Position numbers and translations under genes: made by a program. Under the pieces are notes generated by a model that was not told the DNA's origin, searched no databases, and was given only the letters and a program-made list of their open reading frames with translations. From NCBI RefSeq assembly GCF_007830735.1, contig NZ_VLLN01000004.1, positions 124,001-188,000 on the forward strand: a DNA stretch of 64,000 nt, read 5' to 3'. Positions 24,309-35,500 of this stretch are shown piece after piece. This stretch comes from Geobacter argillaceus (lineage in GTDB: Bacteria; Desulfobacterota; Desulfuromonadia; Geobacterales; DSM-12255). The first letter of the stretch is position 1; every line of letters starts with the position of its first letter.

Positions 24309-27302
24309 ATGGTATCCATCATGAGAAGAGACGTATGGACTCTCGCCATCTCGCTGTTGCTTGCGGTCATTTCGCTGAATGGCACAGCGATAGGCGCAAC
24401 CGCGCCGGTAGTGAAGTCCCTGGCGCGGGTGACTCCTTCGGTGCCGTTCAAGGGGGCTCCCGGGAAAATAGCACAGGACGCGACAGGCAATATGTATGTT
24501 ACCGATTTCTGGGCTAAAAGCATCGTCAAGTTTGACCGGGCCGGAAATCGTCTCGGCAGCATTCAGCTGGCGGCGCGGCCGGTCGGTATCGCTGTTCAGT
24601 CCAACGGCAATCTTATCGTCTCGTTTCAGGGACCCCAGTACTATGTGGCTATCCATAGCCAGGCCGGTTCTGAATTGACGCGGCTCGGTGCCGGAATAGG
24701 CGAGTTCTACAAGCCTTCTGGTATTGTCGTGGACGCACAGGGTTACATCTATGTTGTTGATACCGGTAATTTTTATGGTGTGGGCAATACCTGTGTAAAG
24801 GTCTACGACACTAATGGCAATCCTGTTACCACCGGTGTCAATGCGGCGGGATATCCGGCAAACAGTTTCGGTTCGGATGCTATAATCGGCGTTGTGTCGA
24901 CCGCGACGCAGTTTATCGATCCGGTGGGTATTGCCTATGATAAAGCCGACAATCAGGTGGTCGTGGTGGATACGATCAATGGCCGGATTAAGTTTTTCAG
25001 TGCCAAGAGCAGTGTGACTCCCTTTGCTTTTGTTCGCTCGTTGGGGGTACTTGGAGCAGATGTAACCGTAATGCAGTTTGCGGCTCCGCAGGATGTTGCG
25101 TTTGATTACACCTTGGATGTGAATGGCAATCCGACCGCTCTCAGTCGGATGTTTGTGCTCGATAAGGCTCGGCAGAGAGTGGTTGTTGTTGATCCCACCG
25201 GTACCGGGACCTGGTTGGAGACGATTGATGCCACTGCTGTGCCGGGCAGTGGCATGCGTCTTCCAATGGGCATGTATTATGATCAGACTCTGAAGGCGTT
25301 ATGGGTGTCAAGTGCTTCCGATAAGACTAATCAGGCCGGCCTGGTGGCGTTTGGCATAGACAAGCCGGCCTCAGATGTGTGGCCGCCACCTGCACTGTAT
25401 ATTTCTATCAACGAAGTTGGGCTGCCTCATAATACGACAGCTTCGCCGATTAACATCGGCGGCTCTGTCGATTTGGGGGCTACGGTGTCGTGCACCAATA
25501 CCTGGAGCAACGCGATTCAGGGTACTTACACCTGCAGCGTTACCGGCAACAACTGGAGCTGTTCGATCCCCTTGCTGGATGGCAGCGGTGGTAACTATTT
25601 CGTCTGTACTGCAGCCAAATCCGGTTTTGCCAACACCTCAGTTGCTCCTTCTCACCCGGTTTACAAAGCTGTTACCCTTGGCACTGCCGTTGTGGCAACC
25701 GTTACTCCCTTTAATCCGAATATCGTCAACACGAAAAATGTACAGGTCTGTGGCACTGCCGAAGCTGGCGCCACGATCGAACTTAAAAATACGACGACTG
25801 GTACCGGTTACACAGCACCGGTCGTAGCCGGCTCCTGGTGTGTCAGCAATGTGTTGTTGGCCGAAAACGACAATACACTGCAGGCAACTGCCTGGATACC
25901 GTTTCGCACCGATACGGTTGTCAGTACCTTGATCAAGGCCGATACCACCCCTCCCGACCTGTCGCAGATTGCGTTCGTCATGAATGGCGGAACAGCCAAA
26001 GAGCCTACCCAGAACGTGACCGGCATTGTCGTCGATCAAAACCCCGACAAGGTCTTCGTTTCGCTCAACGGCTCCCCGGTGGTACAGCTTCAGGCAACCG
26101 CGACACTTGATGCCAGTCATGTGATCTACAGTGCTCCAGTATCGCTGGCCCACGGTCTGAATACGCTGGTTGTCTCCTCCACCGACAAGGCAGGTAATAC
26201 CGGTTCCGTAACGCGGACGATTACTCTGGATACGGACTTCCCGGCATCTGCCGCCCTGACTGCGCCTGCTGACAACAGCTACCAGACAGCCGCCGGCACG
26301 ACAGTCTCCGGGACGGTCTCCTCACCATCAACCGCTGTGAAGGTGTTCGGGACCCCGGCGACAATCAATCCCGACAATACTTGGTCTGTCAACCTGCCGA
26401 CTCTGCAGGCCGGTCTGCATGAATACCCTGTTGAGATCGTCTCGGGAACCAGGACTGCCGTCCAAAAACTTGCCATTTTGCAAAACTCCGACACCTTGTC
26501 GCCCTACGCAGTTGATCTTGCCATCAATTCACCGCGGGCTGACAAGGCGATCAAGTCTCCGAATACGGTACCGCCTTATGGTGTCTTCAGTATCCCTGTC
26601 AGCGGCACGACATCAGCCGGTGCAACCAAGGTGGAAGCCGGGATTGACGGTGTCTTTACCGACATTACGTTAACTGGTTATACAACGGCGACCGGCGCGT
26701 TTACATTCCAGGTAAACGTGGCGGATGCCGATAATTCACAAGTGACCCATGTAGTTGCGGTCAGGGTAACGACGTCCACTGGCAAGACAGCAACGGCGTT
26801 CAGAAATATCATTGTTGACACCAAGAAGCCCGACTTCTCCATCCAGGCCCAGGCTGATCCGGCTCCTCTGGCGCTCATGGGCAATGTCGATCCGAGCGCC
26901 ATAGTTACTGCGCAGGCGTCCAATGGCACACAGCCGGTCAACGTTACCATTACCTATGACAACTACAATGCGGCAAACAATGGAACGGTCTGGCATGCTA
27001 CGCTTCCGTCAACCTATACCAGTTTGACTTTCACCGCCACTGACCCTGCGGGCAATGCCACCACCCGGAGCTATGTTGCCGGTGTGCCGACCGGCGATGT
27101 GGATGGCGACGGCGTTGTAAGGCTTGCCGATGCCATGCTTGTCCTTCGTTTTATTGCAGGTACCCAACAACCGACCCCGAGCCAGTTTGCCCAGGCGGAT
27201 GTTGGCCCATTCCTGAACGGCAAGCCGACACCGAACGGTCAGATCGACATTTCCGACGCCCTGAGAATCCTGCGCAAGGCACTTGCCCTGGAAACATGGT
27301 AA
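24309..27302 (+). CDS. Secreted NHL-repeat / Ig-like / dockerin-like protein
   Basis: This is a 997-residue exported protein. A signal peptide (LAISLLLAVISLNGTAIGA) leads into NHL-type beta-propeller repeats (about 40-360: GKIAQDATGNMYVTDFWAKS, RPVGIAVQSNGNLIVSF, KPSGIVVDAQGYIYVVDTG). Several Ig-like/bacterial adhesin-type domains follow (about 370-920: VSGTVSSPSTAVKVFG, STDKAGNTGSVTRTITLD). A C-terminal pair of dockerin-like EF-hand loops closes it, DVDGDGVVRLADAMLVLRF and QIDISDALRILRKALA. CGGAGG is seven bases before ATG 24309. It is the first gene after the sigma-54 promoter and is followed by three cytochrome genes, so it may be a scaffold or docking partner for them on the cell surface. 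Confidence 0.85.
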   Translation: MVSIMRRDVWTLAISLLLAVISLNGTAIGATAPVVKSLARVTPSVPFKGAPGKIAQDATGNMYVTDFWAKSIVKFDRAGNRLGSIQLAARPVGIAVQSNGNLIVSFQGPQYYVAIHSQAGSELTRLGAGIGEFYKPSGIVVDAQGYIYVVDTGNFYGVGNTCVKVYDTNGNPVTTGVNAAGYPANSFGSDAIIGVVSTATQFIDPVGIAYDKADNQVVVVDTINGRIKFFSAKSSVTPFAFVRSLGVLGADVTVMQFAAPQDVAFDYTLDVNGNPTALSRMFVLDKARQRVVVVDPTGTGTWLETIDATAVPGSGMRLPMGMYYDQTLKALWVSSASDKTNQAGLVAFGIDKPASDVWPPPALYISINEVGLPHNTTASPINIGGSVDLGATVSCTNTWSNAIQGTYTCSVTGNNWSCSIPLLDGSGGNYFVCTAAKSGFANTSVAPSHPVYKAVTLGTAVVATVTPFNPNIVNTKNVQVCGTAEAGATIELKNTTTGTGYTAPVVAGSWCVSNVLLAENDNTLQATAWIPFRTDTVVSTLIKADTTPPDLSQIAFVMNGGTAKEPTQNVTGIVVDQNPDKVFVSLNGSPVVQLQATATLDASHVIYSAPVSLAHGLNTLVVSSTDKAGNTGSVTRTITLDTDFPASAALTAPADNSYQTAAGTTVSGTVSSPSTAVKVFGTPATINPDNTWSVNLPTLQAGLHEYPVEIVSGTRTAVQKLAILQNSDTLSPYAVDLAINSPRADKAIKSPNTVPPYGVFSIPVSGTTSAGATKVEAGIDGVFTDITLTGYTTATGAFTFQVNVADADNSQVTHVVAVRVTTSTGKTATAFRNIIVDTKKPDFSIQAQADPAPLALMGNVDPSAIVTAQASNGTQPVNVTITYDNYNAANNGTVWHATLPSTYTSLTFTATDPAGNATTRSYVAGVPTGDVDGDGVVRLADAMLVLRFIAGTQQPTPSQFAQADVGPFLNGKPTPNGQIDISDALRILRKALALETW

Positions 27303-27372
27303 GGATGTGCAGATGATGACACATTACAGACTGAAGATATTCGCTTTCATATGCTTTGTTAGGAGCGTACCC

Positions 27373-30300
27373 ATGAAAAGGTCAATCATTGCAGCCTTAC
27401 TTTCGGTGACGGTGGTAATCCTTGCTGCGTCAGGGGCACAGGCTTTCTTATATCCCCACGCGAGCCCGGAAGGACAGGATATTTGCGACTATTGCCATGC
27501 GATGCAGGGGAACGAAGGCAGTGGTATCCCGCTTGAAAGGCGATCCAATGCCTGTATAACCTGCCACAACGTAAGTGGAACTGCCGCAAGGATGCCAATC
27601 GAGGCATCTACGGAATCCAGTCGCTTTGGCAACGGTCCGGTATCCGGAACGCAAAACAGCCACAACTGGTCGGCAATTGCTCCTTTTGCCGCACCGTCCA
27701 TGGCGACACCACCAACATCTCCTCAGCTTGTAACTGCGGCCCAAAACCCGAACATATACCTGGCTGATAGACTTTCATGCGGCGGCTGCCACAATATCAA
27801 GGCTGGCGTCAATAGCGGAACCAACAAACCTCTGCTCCGGCTTGACAATGCCGGAGATGCTCTCTGCCGTGATTGTCACAAGAGCCGCGACACTGCGACG
27901 GCACTGACTGGCAGCCATCCGATCAGCCGCAACTATTCGAGCGTATACAAGAACAATACTACCGCCTACCGCAGAAACCCCAAGAACGCGAACACGGCCA
28001 ACTATACCAGCGATCTCGGTCGCTATCTGAGTAACGGGAATGTCGTCTGTACCACCTGCCACGGCGTGCACTATGCTGACTCCGACAGCGCCACCTTCGA
28101 CAACCGGAGTACCGCCGCTGGTCTGAATCCGACCGGGTTCTCCCGTTCTGCCGGCAGCCTTCTCCGCACCGATCTCCGTGGCGCGACTTCTGACAACCTG
28201 AACATCTGCTCCAACTGCCACAAAGAGACAAGAGAGCGGAACCATAATACCGCATCGCAAAACGTCCAGTGTGCCGACTGCCACAGTGCCCATGTCGACT
28301 ACTTTGACGAAGGGGTTGGGCCGAACGCCAAACTGGTCCGCCGTTACATGAACATCTCCACCCAGTATGGCGCGGTTCGTTCACAGCGGGCGGTTTTCAA
28401 CGGCGCCACCTCAATGTGGTTCAAGAAGTATGACGGGACCGGTGTCTGCCAGTCCTGTCACAAGACTATTCCGGGTCCGGCTGTGCAGGCGAAATATCCT
28501 TCGACCCATGATCTTGTAAATGCCAAGGACAGCTCATGCACTCCCTGTCACCAGCATTCGAGCGGTTTTGCCTTTAGCGGGGACTGTACCGGCTGCCATG
28601 GCCAGCCACCGGTGAGCAGTACCACGGGTGGCCCCAGCGGTTCACCAACCGGTTACACCGGTAATGATGGTACGTCTCCCCACATCAGCCATGCAGGTAC
28701 CGGAAGCTACTACAGCTACCGCTGCAAGGAGTGTCACTACGACGGCATCAATGGCGCTGTGCACAACACAACTCCGAATACCTTCCAGAGCGTCTTCATC
28801 GATCCGCTCAACACAATTGGTCAGATGGCCGGCTATCCGAACAAGCCTGCCGACTACAATGGTGCCGCGCAGTCCTGCAGCAACGTATATTGTCACAGTA
28901 ACGGTGCCCCCCGTGGCGGGGTTATCGCCTGGAAAACCAGTCCGACATGGGCTGGCATGAAGGGAAGCATCATCGGCCAACCGAGTGAGTGTACCTCCTG
29001 CCATGAGTATGGCAATACGCTGAACACCAACGCCCACTACCGCCACGTCACCGACGCCGGAAAGAACTGTAATACCTGCCACTCAGCAACAGTGGATACC
29101 TCGGGCAGGATTATCGACCGGACCAAGCATGCAAACTCCATTAAGGATGTCGCAGTGTTGAGCCCGTCTCTTCCGGGTGCTGCGGTTTCCTCTTCCTTCA
29201 ACAGTGTCGACGCGACCTGTACGAATGCCTGCCATCAGAACATCACCCGTGATGTGAACGGCAACAAAGTCTATACGGCCCCGCTTCGTCCGGCCAAATG
29301 GGACGATACCGTTAAGGGAGCGGCATACTGCGGATCCTGCCATGCGGCTTCCCCGACAACACTTGCTCACCCCGTACACCTTACCTCGGTAAGCGGTCCT
29401 AAGCTGGGCACGGCCTGTACGCAGTGCCACCCCTATACCGCCACTGGCGCAGGAACTACCCATGTGGACGGAACGGTCGAGGTGGTCACCCAGACGACCG
29501 CCTGTACCCCCTGCCACCCGGCACCGGCAAGTGCAACCTGGACACTGGCCAGCTCGGTCACTTGTCAGTCGTGTCACCTCAATGGGAAATCAGTCGTGCC
29601 GGTTGCCGGTTTCGGTACATACACCGCTCCGGTAAAATCGTTGTTCACGGTGAGTGGTCATGGCCAGGCAACGACCAATTACAATCTGAGCAATCAGTGC
29701 ACCGCCTGTCACTCCAACAACGAAACAGACCCCCACATCGGCGGCGGCCCGACGGCGAAGCGCCTGACGCTCCCCAACGACAACGGTCTCTGCAACTCAT
29801 GCCATACCACTGCGTCTGCGAAGGGGCTGCCGGTTGCCAAGGTCGATCTGCCGTCTCACACCGCCTTCACCAAGTACACGTCAGCTGCATCGAACCAGTT
29901 GGCAGCCAAGTGTACCGCTTGCCACGACGTCCATGGAACCACGAACGTTTCCATGGTCAAGACCGTCGTCAACGGTATGAGTGTGACCTTGACCAATCTT
30001 TCCACAGGCTTTATTGCTTTGACCCCCGGGCCTGACGGGAAGTACCATGGCATCTGCCAGGTCTGTCACACCAGGACGTACGTGTATCGCAACAGCCCGA
30101 CGAAGTTTGCAACCTACTCAGGACTTGGCACCGGTCACGACCGCAAGTGGTGCCTCAATTGTCACAAGCACAAGGATCCGAAGGGCACCTTCGCCTTCCA
30201 GCCGGTTGGCGGCTGCAGTGTCTGCCACGGCTATCCGCCGGTTGCCTCTATGGCTGGCCTGGGAGTGAGCGGCAACTACTCCTCCGCCAAACTTCAAAAC

Positions 30301-30588
30301 TACTCCGGTGGCGGCGGTGCCCACAGTGTTCAAGGCCACCTGCCGAAGACCCTCACTGTCACTAATGGTAGCGGTTACGGCTCCTGCGTGACCTGTCACA
30401 ATACCGTCACTACCGTACACAACGTCGGAGGTACGCCGGTTAAAGCTCAATTTGTCAATGTTGTGGTCGATACGAAGTACAAGTTCAACAAAGATCTGTC
30501 GATTACCTACAGCAGTCTGACCGGTACCTGTTCCAACGTCAGCTGCCACTTCCAGCCTACCCCGAAGTGGAGCCCGGTAAAGCAGTAA
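27373..30588 (+). CDS. Secreted multiheme c-type cytochrome with 27 candidate heme sites
   Basis: The 1071-residue protein has a signal peptide (MKRSIIAALLSVTVVILAAS, cleaved after GAQA) and I count 24 CXXCH motifs plus CSNVYCH and CSNVSCH (CX4CH) and CTNACH (CX3CH). The CX4CH...CXXCH spacing is the Geobacter C4xC/C2xCH repeat (TIGR01904 type). It lacks a clear enzyme domain and is best seen as an extracellular or outer-surface electron conduit. AGGAG lies seven bases before ATG 27373; the frame extends upstream to 27283 but the first gene's end and the signal peptide argue against that. Only 70 bp separate it from the NHL gene. Confidence 0.92.
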   Translation: MKRSIIAALLSVTVVILAASGAQAFLYPHASPEGQDICDYCHAMQGNEGSGIPLERRSNACITCHNVSGTAARMPIEASTESSRFGNGPVSGTQNSHNWSAIAPFAAPSMATPPTSPQLVTAAQNPNIYLADRLSCGGCHNIKAGVNSGTNKPLLRLDNAGDALCRDCHKSRDTATALTGSHPISRNYSSVYKNNTTAYRRNPKNANTANYTSDLGRYLSNGNVVCTTCHGVHYADSDSATFDNRSTAAGLNPTGFSRSAGSLLRTDLRGATSDNLNICSNCHKETRERNHNTASQNVQCADCHSAHVDYFDEGVGPNAKLVRRYMNISTQYGAVRSQRAVFNGATSMWFKKYDGTGVCQSCHKTIPGPAVQAKYPSTHDLVNAKDSSCTPCHQHSSGFAFSGDCTGCHGQPPVSSTTGGPSGSPTGYTGNDGTSPHISHAGTGSYYSYRCKECHYDGINGAVHNTTPNTFQSVFIDPLNTIGQMAGYPNKPADYNGAAQSCSNVYCHSNGAPRGGVIAWKTSPTWAGMKGSIIGQPSECTSCHEYGNTLNTNAHYRHVTDAGKNCNTCHSATVDTSGRIIDRTKHANSIKDVAVLSPSLPGAAVSSSFNSVDATCTNACHQNITRDVNGNKVYTAPLRPAKWDDTVKGAAYCGSCHAASPTTLAHPVHLTSVSGPKLGTACTQCHPYTATGAGTTHVDGTVEVVTQTTACTPCHPAPASATWTLASSVTCQSCHLNGKSVVPVAGFGTYTAPVKSLFTVSGHGQATTNYNLSNQCTACHSNNETDPHIGGGPTAKRLTLPNDNGLCNSCHTTASAKGLPVAKVDLPSHTAFTKYTSAASNQLAAKCTACHDVHGTTNVSMVKTVVNGMSVTLTNLSTGFIALTPGPDGKYHGICQVCHTRTYVYRNSPTKFATYSGLGTGHDRKWCLNCHKHKDPKGTFAFQPVGGCSVCHGYPPVASMAGLGVSGNYSSAKLQNYSGGGGAHSVQGHLPKTLTVTNGSGYGSCVTCHNTVTTVHNVGGTPVKAQFVNVVVDTKYKFNKDLSITYSSLTGTCSNVSCHFQPTPKWSPVKQ

Positions 30589-30599
30589 GCATGCCTATG

Positions 30600-30618
30600 G
30601 GGGGAGCTCCGCTCCCCC
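30600..30618 (+). other. Intra-operon hairpin
   Basis: GGGGGAGC (30600-30607) pairs perfectly with GCTCCCCC (30611-30618) around a 3-nt loop, with no U-run after it. It lies 12 bp after the first cytochrome stop and may set mRNA stability or the stoichiometry of the genes. Confidence 0.55.
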
Positions 30619-30678
30619 TGACGAAAGGGTATCGGTATGAAGAATGTTCTGTTTTCAGTTCTGGATAAGGAGCATACA

Positions 30679-32478
30679 ATGGAAAAGCGTCACGGAGTGG
30701 TAATCAGTAAAACCGGACTGATAATCGGGCTCCTTTCACTTTCGCTCGTTGCAATAACTGGTAACGCTCAAGCTGCGATACAGTGCTACGACTGTCACGG
30801 CGATCGGACAACAGGAATACTGAAGCCAAAAGATTCTTACAGCGACATGGGCGCGAGCAATCTGCGCAACTCTACGACCGGCGCTTTTCTTGGAGACCAC
30901 GAAACACACCTGGGCGCAGCACCCACTGCAAACGATTGTGTCAAGTGTCATAACAACCAGAACTACACGACCGGTCACGCGGCCTTGGGCAACTTCAAGA
31001 TTCAGGTCAACCCGGCGCTCAATAACTTTTCAACCTCACTTGGCAGGGCGCGTTATGGGAAGCCTATCTTCTTCAACCAGACATCGGTACCACAGACAGC
31101 CTCCTGTTCGAACGTGAACTGCCATTTCGTCTCCAAGCCAACCGATCAGTGGGGTACCAGGCCATATGCTACAGCCGATGCGACGACTTGTAGCAAGTGC
31201 CACGATGCCATCCCCACCTCGAATGCGCACACTAAGCATATTACCTATCTCGGTGGTACAACGGGCGCATGTTCCCGTTGTCACAACAATTACCCTGCAG
31301 CGATCAAGCCGTTTCAGCATGCAACCAGCGCAGGGCGGCGCCCCATCAGCGTCACGTTTTCAACCTATAGTGGCAGTTACAGCGGAGGCAACACCCTCTT
31401 TTTCCCAGGGCAGACCGGTCGCGTGGTTGGTAGTTGCAGCAATGTCTATTGCCACAGCAACGGTCGCAAGATCTACACCTCACCCCAGTGGAGTTCCACT
31501 AATACAGCTGGTTGCACTTTTTGCCATCCGAACCTGAGCGCAACTCACCTGAAGCATGTTGCCACCATTGCGACTGCAACCTACGGTAATACAGCCAATA
31601 ATACCACTGATGCTGCTTATGACTTCGGCTGCGGCAACTGCCATCCGATTAACCCTGCCAATCACATCAATGGCTACATCGAGTTGACACTCAATAATAC
31701 TCACGGTGGTCCGCTCAAGTCGAAGAACAATGTGGCTGTAGACAATGCCGGTTACAAACAGAATGTGGGCGTGTCGGTCACCTGCTCGGCGGCTTATTGC
31801 CACAGCACCGGTTTTACAGCCAATCTTACGTTTGTTACCTCCCCTGACTGGTATGGTACGTATACTGGCGACCGGTGCGCCATGTGTCACGGTAACTCGC
31901 CAAACAGCGATTCGGTTAACAGGCCCGGTTCTCCTGCCCACAACGCACATGCTGTCGGTATCCACTACGACGACATCTATAACGGCGTGAGCGGCAAGTA
32001 CGGTTATTACAGTTCAGCGACCAAGCCCTCCGCTCACGGCGATCCGAACCAGGCGACCATCATCAGCTGCGACATCTGTCATAGCAATACGGTTGCCACC
32101 GATCCGGCCGGCAAGAACGCCAACGATAAGAACAGCATCTGCGTTACTTGCCACTCCGCTAAATCGCGTGTTCCGACCATCAAGCGTGCTGCACATGTCA
32201 ACGGCTCTGTTGATGTAATATTTGCCGCGGTAAATGTCAGGTCCAAGGCACAGATCCGCGATGCCAGCTTCAGCAGCTACTCTGCGGTCTGGGCACGCAC
32301 AACGTACAAGGTTGACAGCGGATCGTACGATACCGCCAAGAAGTCGCTTAATCAGGCAACATTTACCATTGGCGCTTCCGCTGGCCAGGGGACCTGTGCG
32401 ACGGTATCCTGCCACAACGGTTACACGGTCAAGTGGAACGACACTGTGAACTGCAATAGCTGCCACAGCAGACTGTAG
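30679..32478 (+). CDS. Secreted multiheme c-type cytochrome with 14 candidate heme sites
   Basis: The 599-residue protein has a signal peptide (KTGLIIGLLSLSLVAITGNAQA). I count ten CXXCH motifs and four CX4CH motifs (CSNVNCH, CSNVYCH, CSAAYCH, CATVSCH), several followed by a Trp and a CXXCH as in C4xC/C2xCH repeats. Distal His residues (HAKHITYLGG-like HTKH, HLKH) are frequent and suggest bis-His ligation. AAGGAG precedes ATG 30679; an ATG at 30637 in the same frame is weaker. It is the third gene of the sigma-54 operon. Confidence 0.91.
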   Translation: MEKRHGVVISKTGLIIGLLSLSLVAITGNAQAAIQCYDCHGDRTTGILKPKDSYSDMGASNLRNSTTGAFLGDHETHLGAAPTANDCVKCHNNQNYTTGHAALGNFKIQVNPALNNFSTSLGRARYGKPIFFNQTSVPQTASCSNVNCHFVSKPTDQWGTRPYATADATTCSKCHDAIPTSNAHTKHITYLGGTTGACSRCHNNYPAAIKPFQHATSAGRRPISVTFSTYSGSYSGGNTLFFPGQTGRVVGSCSNVYCHSNGRKIYTSPQWSSTNTAGCTFCHPNLSATHLKHVATIATATYGNTANNTTDAAYDFGCGNCHPINPANHINGYIELTLNNTHGGPLKSKNNVAVDNAGYKQNVGVSVTCSAAYCHSTGFTANLTFVTSPDWYGTYTGDRCAMCHGNSPNSDSVNRPGSPAHNAHAVGIHYDDIYNGVSGKYGYYSSATKPSAHGDPNQATIISCDICHSNTVATDPAGKNANDKNSICVTCHSAKSRVPTIKRAAHVNGSVDVIFAAVNVRSKAQIRDASFSSYSAVWARTTYKVDSGSYDTAKKSLNQATFTIGASAGQGTCATVSCHNGYTVKWNDTVNCNSCHSRL

Positions 32479-32486
32479 CACTCTGC

Positions 32487-32523
32487 GCCCTAATGCGGCA
32501 CCTTTGTCGGGCCGCATTAGGGC
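32487..32523 (+). terminator. Strong hairpin between the second and third cytochrome genes
   Basis: A perfect 13-bp stem GCCCTAATGCGGC/GCCGCATTAGGGC encloses an 11-nt loop, and a broken T-rich run follows. It may partly terminate transcription before the largest cytochrome gene. Confidence 0.65.
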
Positions 32524-32559
32524 GGGTTCTTTCTGTTTGATTTTTTAGGTGAGGTCACC

Positions 32560-35500
32560 ATGGGAAAGACATTTACGAAGACAATTCGTGGGATGAATCT
32601 TTGGGCAAAGGTAGCGCTGATTGTGCTGTTTACCTTTGCCCTTTCTGTTTTCATGTACGAGGGGTGGTACAGGCCGCTACAGGTGCAAGCTGCAACTGTT
32701 ACTTATCAGGCATCTGTACCCGATACAACAACGGGCTTAGGTGCTGACGGTATCTGCAACGCTACTTCTGGTGCGCCCAATAATGTAACTGCAAACCTTA
32801 AAGACACCATTGCTACAACGTATACTACCAGTGCGTCCAGATATTATCCGACAACTGGACTAGTAAACGGCACTACAACATCGATCGCAAAATTTTATGG
32901 CCCGGTGTATACGTCCAATACGGCAATAACTGCTCCATCGGCATCAGTAGCTATTCGTGGCTATAATGCAACAGATCAGTGGACTTTTCATCTCTACGAA
33001 TACGATCCGGCCGGGACAGCAGGCAATAAAAGATTGTTGGCCACCTCTTCGACCATAACAAGCGGAACAGGTTCCACTGTAGCCGCCTCGCCAACGTATG
33101 TGTTAAATGCCAATAATGTTGTAGCAAGCGGTCATCGTTTGATGATGGAAATAATTTACAGGCCTGGCGGCACTACATTGACACCGCGGGTCTATCTCGA
33201 CGGCACTTCGTCAACAAGTTGGACCAGATTGACGGTAACCGAGACTGTTGCTATTGATACGACTGCCCCGACGGTCACGGCATTCACCATGCCGTCAACC
33301 GCCACCAGCACTACTGTGAATGTAAGCTCCTTTACTGCCACAGATGCAGTTGGTGTAACCGGCTACATGATTACCGAATCCGCAACTGCACCAGCCGCCG
33401 GTGATGCCGGATGGAACGCCACGGCACCGACGACATTCACCTTTGCCGGTACCGGTGCACGAACGGCTTATGCTTGGGCAAAGGATGCAGCAGGCAACGT
33501 GTCGACCAGCCTCAGCGCCAGCGTCACCATTACGCTTCCTGACACCACTGCTCCGACTGTCACGGCATTTACCATGCCTGCAACTGCAACCAGCACCACA
33601 GTTAGCGTAACCTCCTTCACGGCATCGGATGCAGTGGGCGTGACCGGCTACATGATTACCGAAAGTGCCGCCGCTCCGGCTGCTGGTGACCCTGGCTGGA
33701 ACGCCACCGCACCGACGAGTTTTACATTTGCCGGGACCGGTGCTCGCACAGCCTACGCCTGGGCGAAGGATGCCGCGGGTAATATTTCGGCGAGTAGAAG
33801 CGCCAGCGTCACAATCACGGTTGTCAACGGTACAACCGCATCCGCTCTGACCTTCAGCGGTGTCACTTACAATACAATTGTTGTCACTGCTCCATTCACC
33901 GGCGATGCCAATGGCAATAATAGCTGCGTTATCAAGTGGGGTACGGTAAACGGCACCTACCCGAATACCGCCACTTCAACAAAATCAGGCAACTCTTATG
34001 TGGCGACTGTTTCCGGTTTGTCTGCAACTACCAGCTATTACTTCCAGGCCACCTTTACAGATGTGGACGGCGTTACAGGCAGTCCGGTAACCGGGGCACA
34101 AACGACAGCGATCTACACGAGTCCGCTCATGCACGCCAGTGCGAATCTGGGGACCAAGTATGGCACCTGGGGAACGGCCTTCGACTGTACGACCTGCCAC
34201 GCTGCTACGACCGCCAACGTCAAGCAGGTTGCAGACATCATCACTACTCCGAACGGTCCCCGGCAGGTGGTCTTCACCAGGATGACCGCCTCTGTCATCA
34301 GTTCCATGGGGGTGTTGGGGAACGACCAGCGGACCGATCTGGCCCGGTCCACCAACGTCTGCGAGGTCTGTCATCACAAAACAACGTACCATCAGTACAG
34401 CTCTATAAAGGTCGGAGTTGACAAAACTCACAACAACCGCACCGATTGCGTCACGTGCCACGCCCACGCCAAAGGCTTTGCCGCCTCTTGTGCCAGCTGC
34501 CATGCCGGTGACGGCGGCCCGGTGACCACCTCGCCGACGACCAATGCCCTCGGTGGCGCCACCGGCGCACATGCCAAGCATACGGGCGTCGCCCCGGCCG
34601 GTCTGGCTATGAAGTGTGGTGGGTGTCATGACGCCTATACTACTAACCCGATGGGTGACAACCGGATCGAGATCGGCTTCAACATCAACGCCACCAACTT
34701 CCCGAACGGTTTTAACGGCACCGTGACTGGCGGGTCCTTTGTCGGGACCAATACCCTGAGTACCCCCTACATCTGGCGGGGTACCGGTACCACCACCTTC
34801 AGCACCTCCGCGGCCAAGGATGTCACCTGCTCCGTGTACTGCCATGGCGGCTGGACCAATTCAGGTGGCACTACACCGTCCTGGGTCTCAGTCACCGCCT
34901 TGACCTGCGGCAGCTGCCACTTCACCAGTACAAACCCGCCGGCGGCCGCGGGCGACCATGCCGTGCACCTTGGACTTACCGGGACTCTGGCGTTGACCTG
35001 TGCCAACTGCCATCCGAGTGGCTCATACACCAATCAACACCTTAACGGTAATGTGGAATGGTCGCTATCCGGGGCCAAGTATAATGCAACTTCAAAGTAC
35101 AAGAATGCGCTTACTGGCTCAACAAACTCCGTAGCTCCATCTGCTTCTTACGGGTCTTGTGCCACTACCAACTGCCACGGCCAGTTGTCGCCGACCTGGG
35201 GCGGCACCGTTGGTACAACCGGTCAGTGCCAGAAGTGCCACGGCTCGCAGTCCGTTGCCTTTGCTACCGTTACATCGGCTCAGGTGGCTCCCGGTACCGG
35301 AAATATTGATACCGGCCGGGTAACCGGGGTGACTGTTCGTGGTGGCATGCACCAGGAGCACCTGCAAGGTACTGCCGGGATCAGCGAGCCGGTAAAATGC
35401 TCCGAGTGTCACGTCAAGGTCAACGCCATTACTGATGCCACGCACATGAACTACTCCACTGCTACGATCACCTTCAGCGGCACTGCTACTGCCGCAAGTC

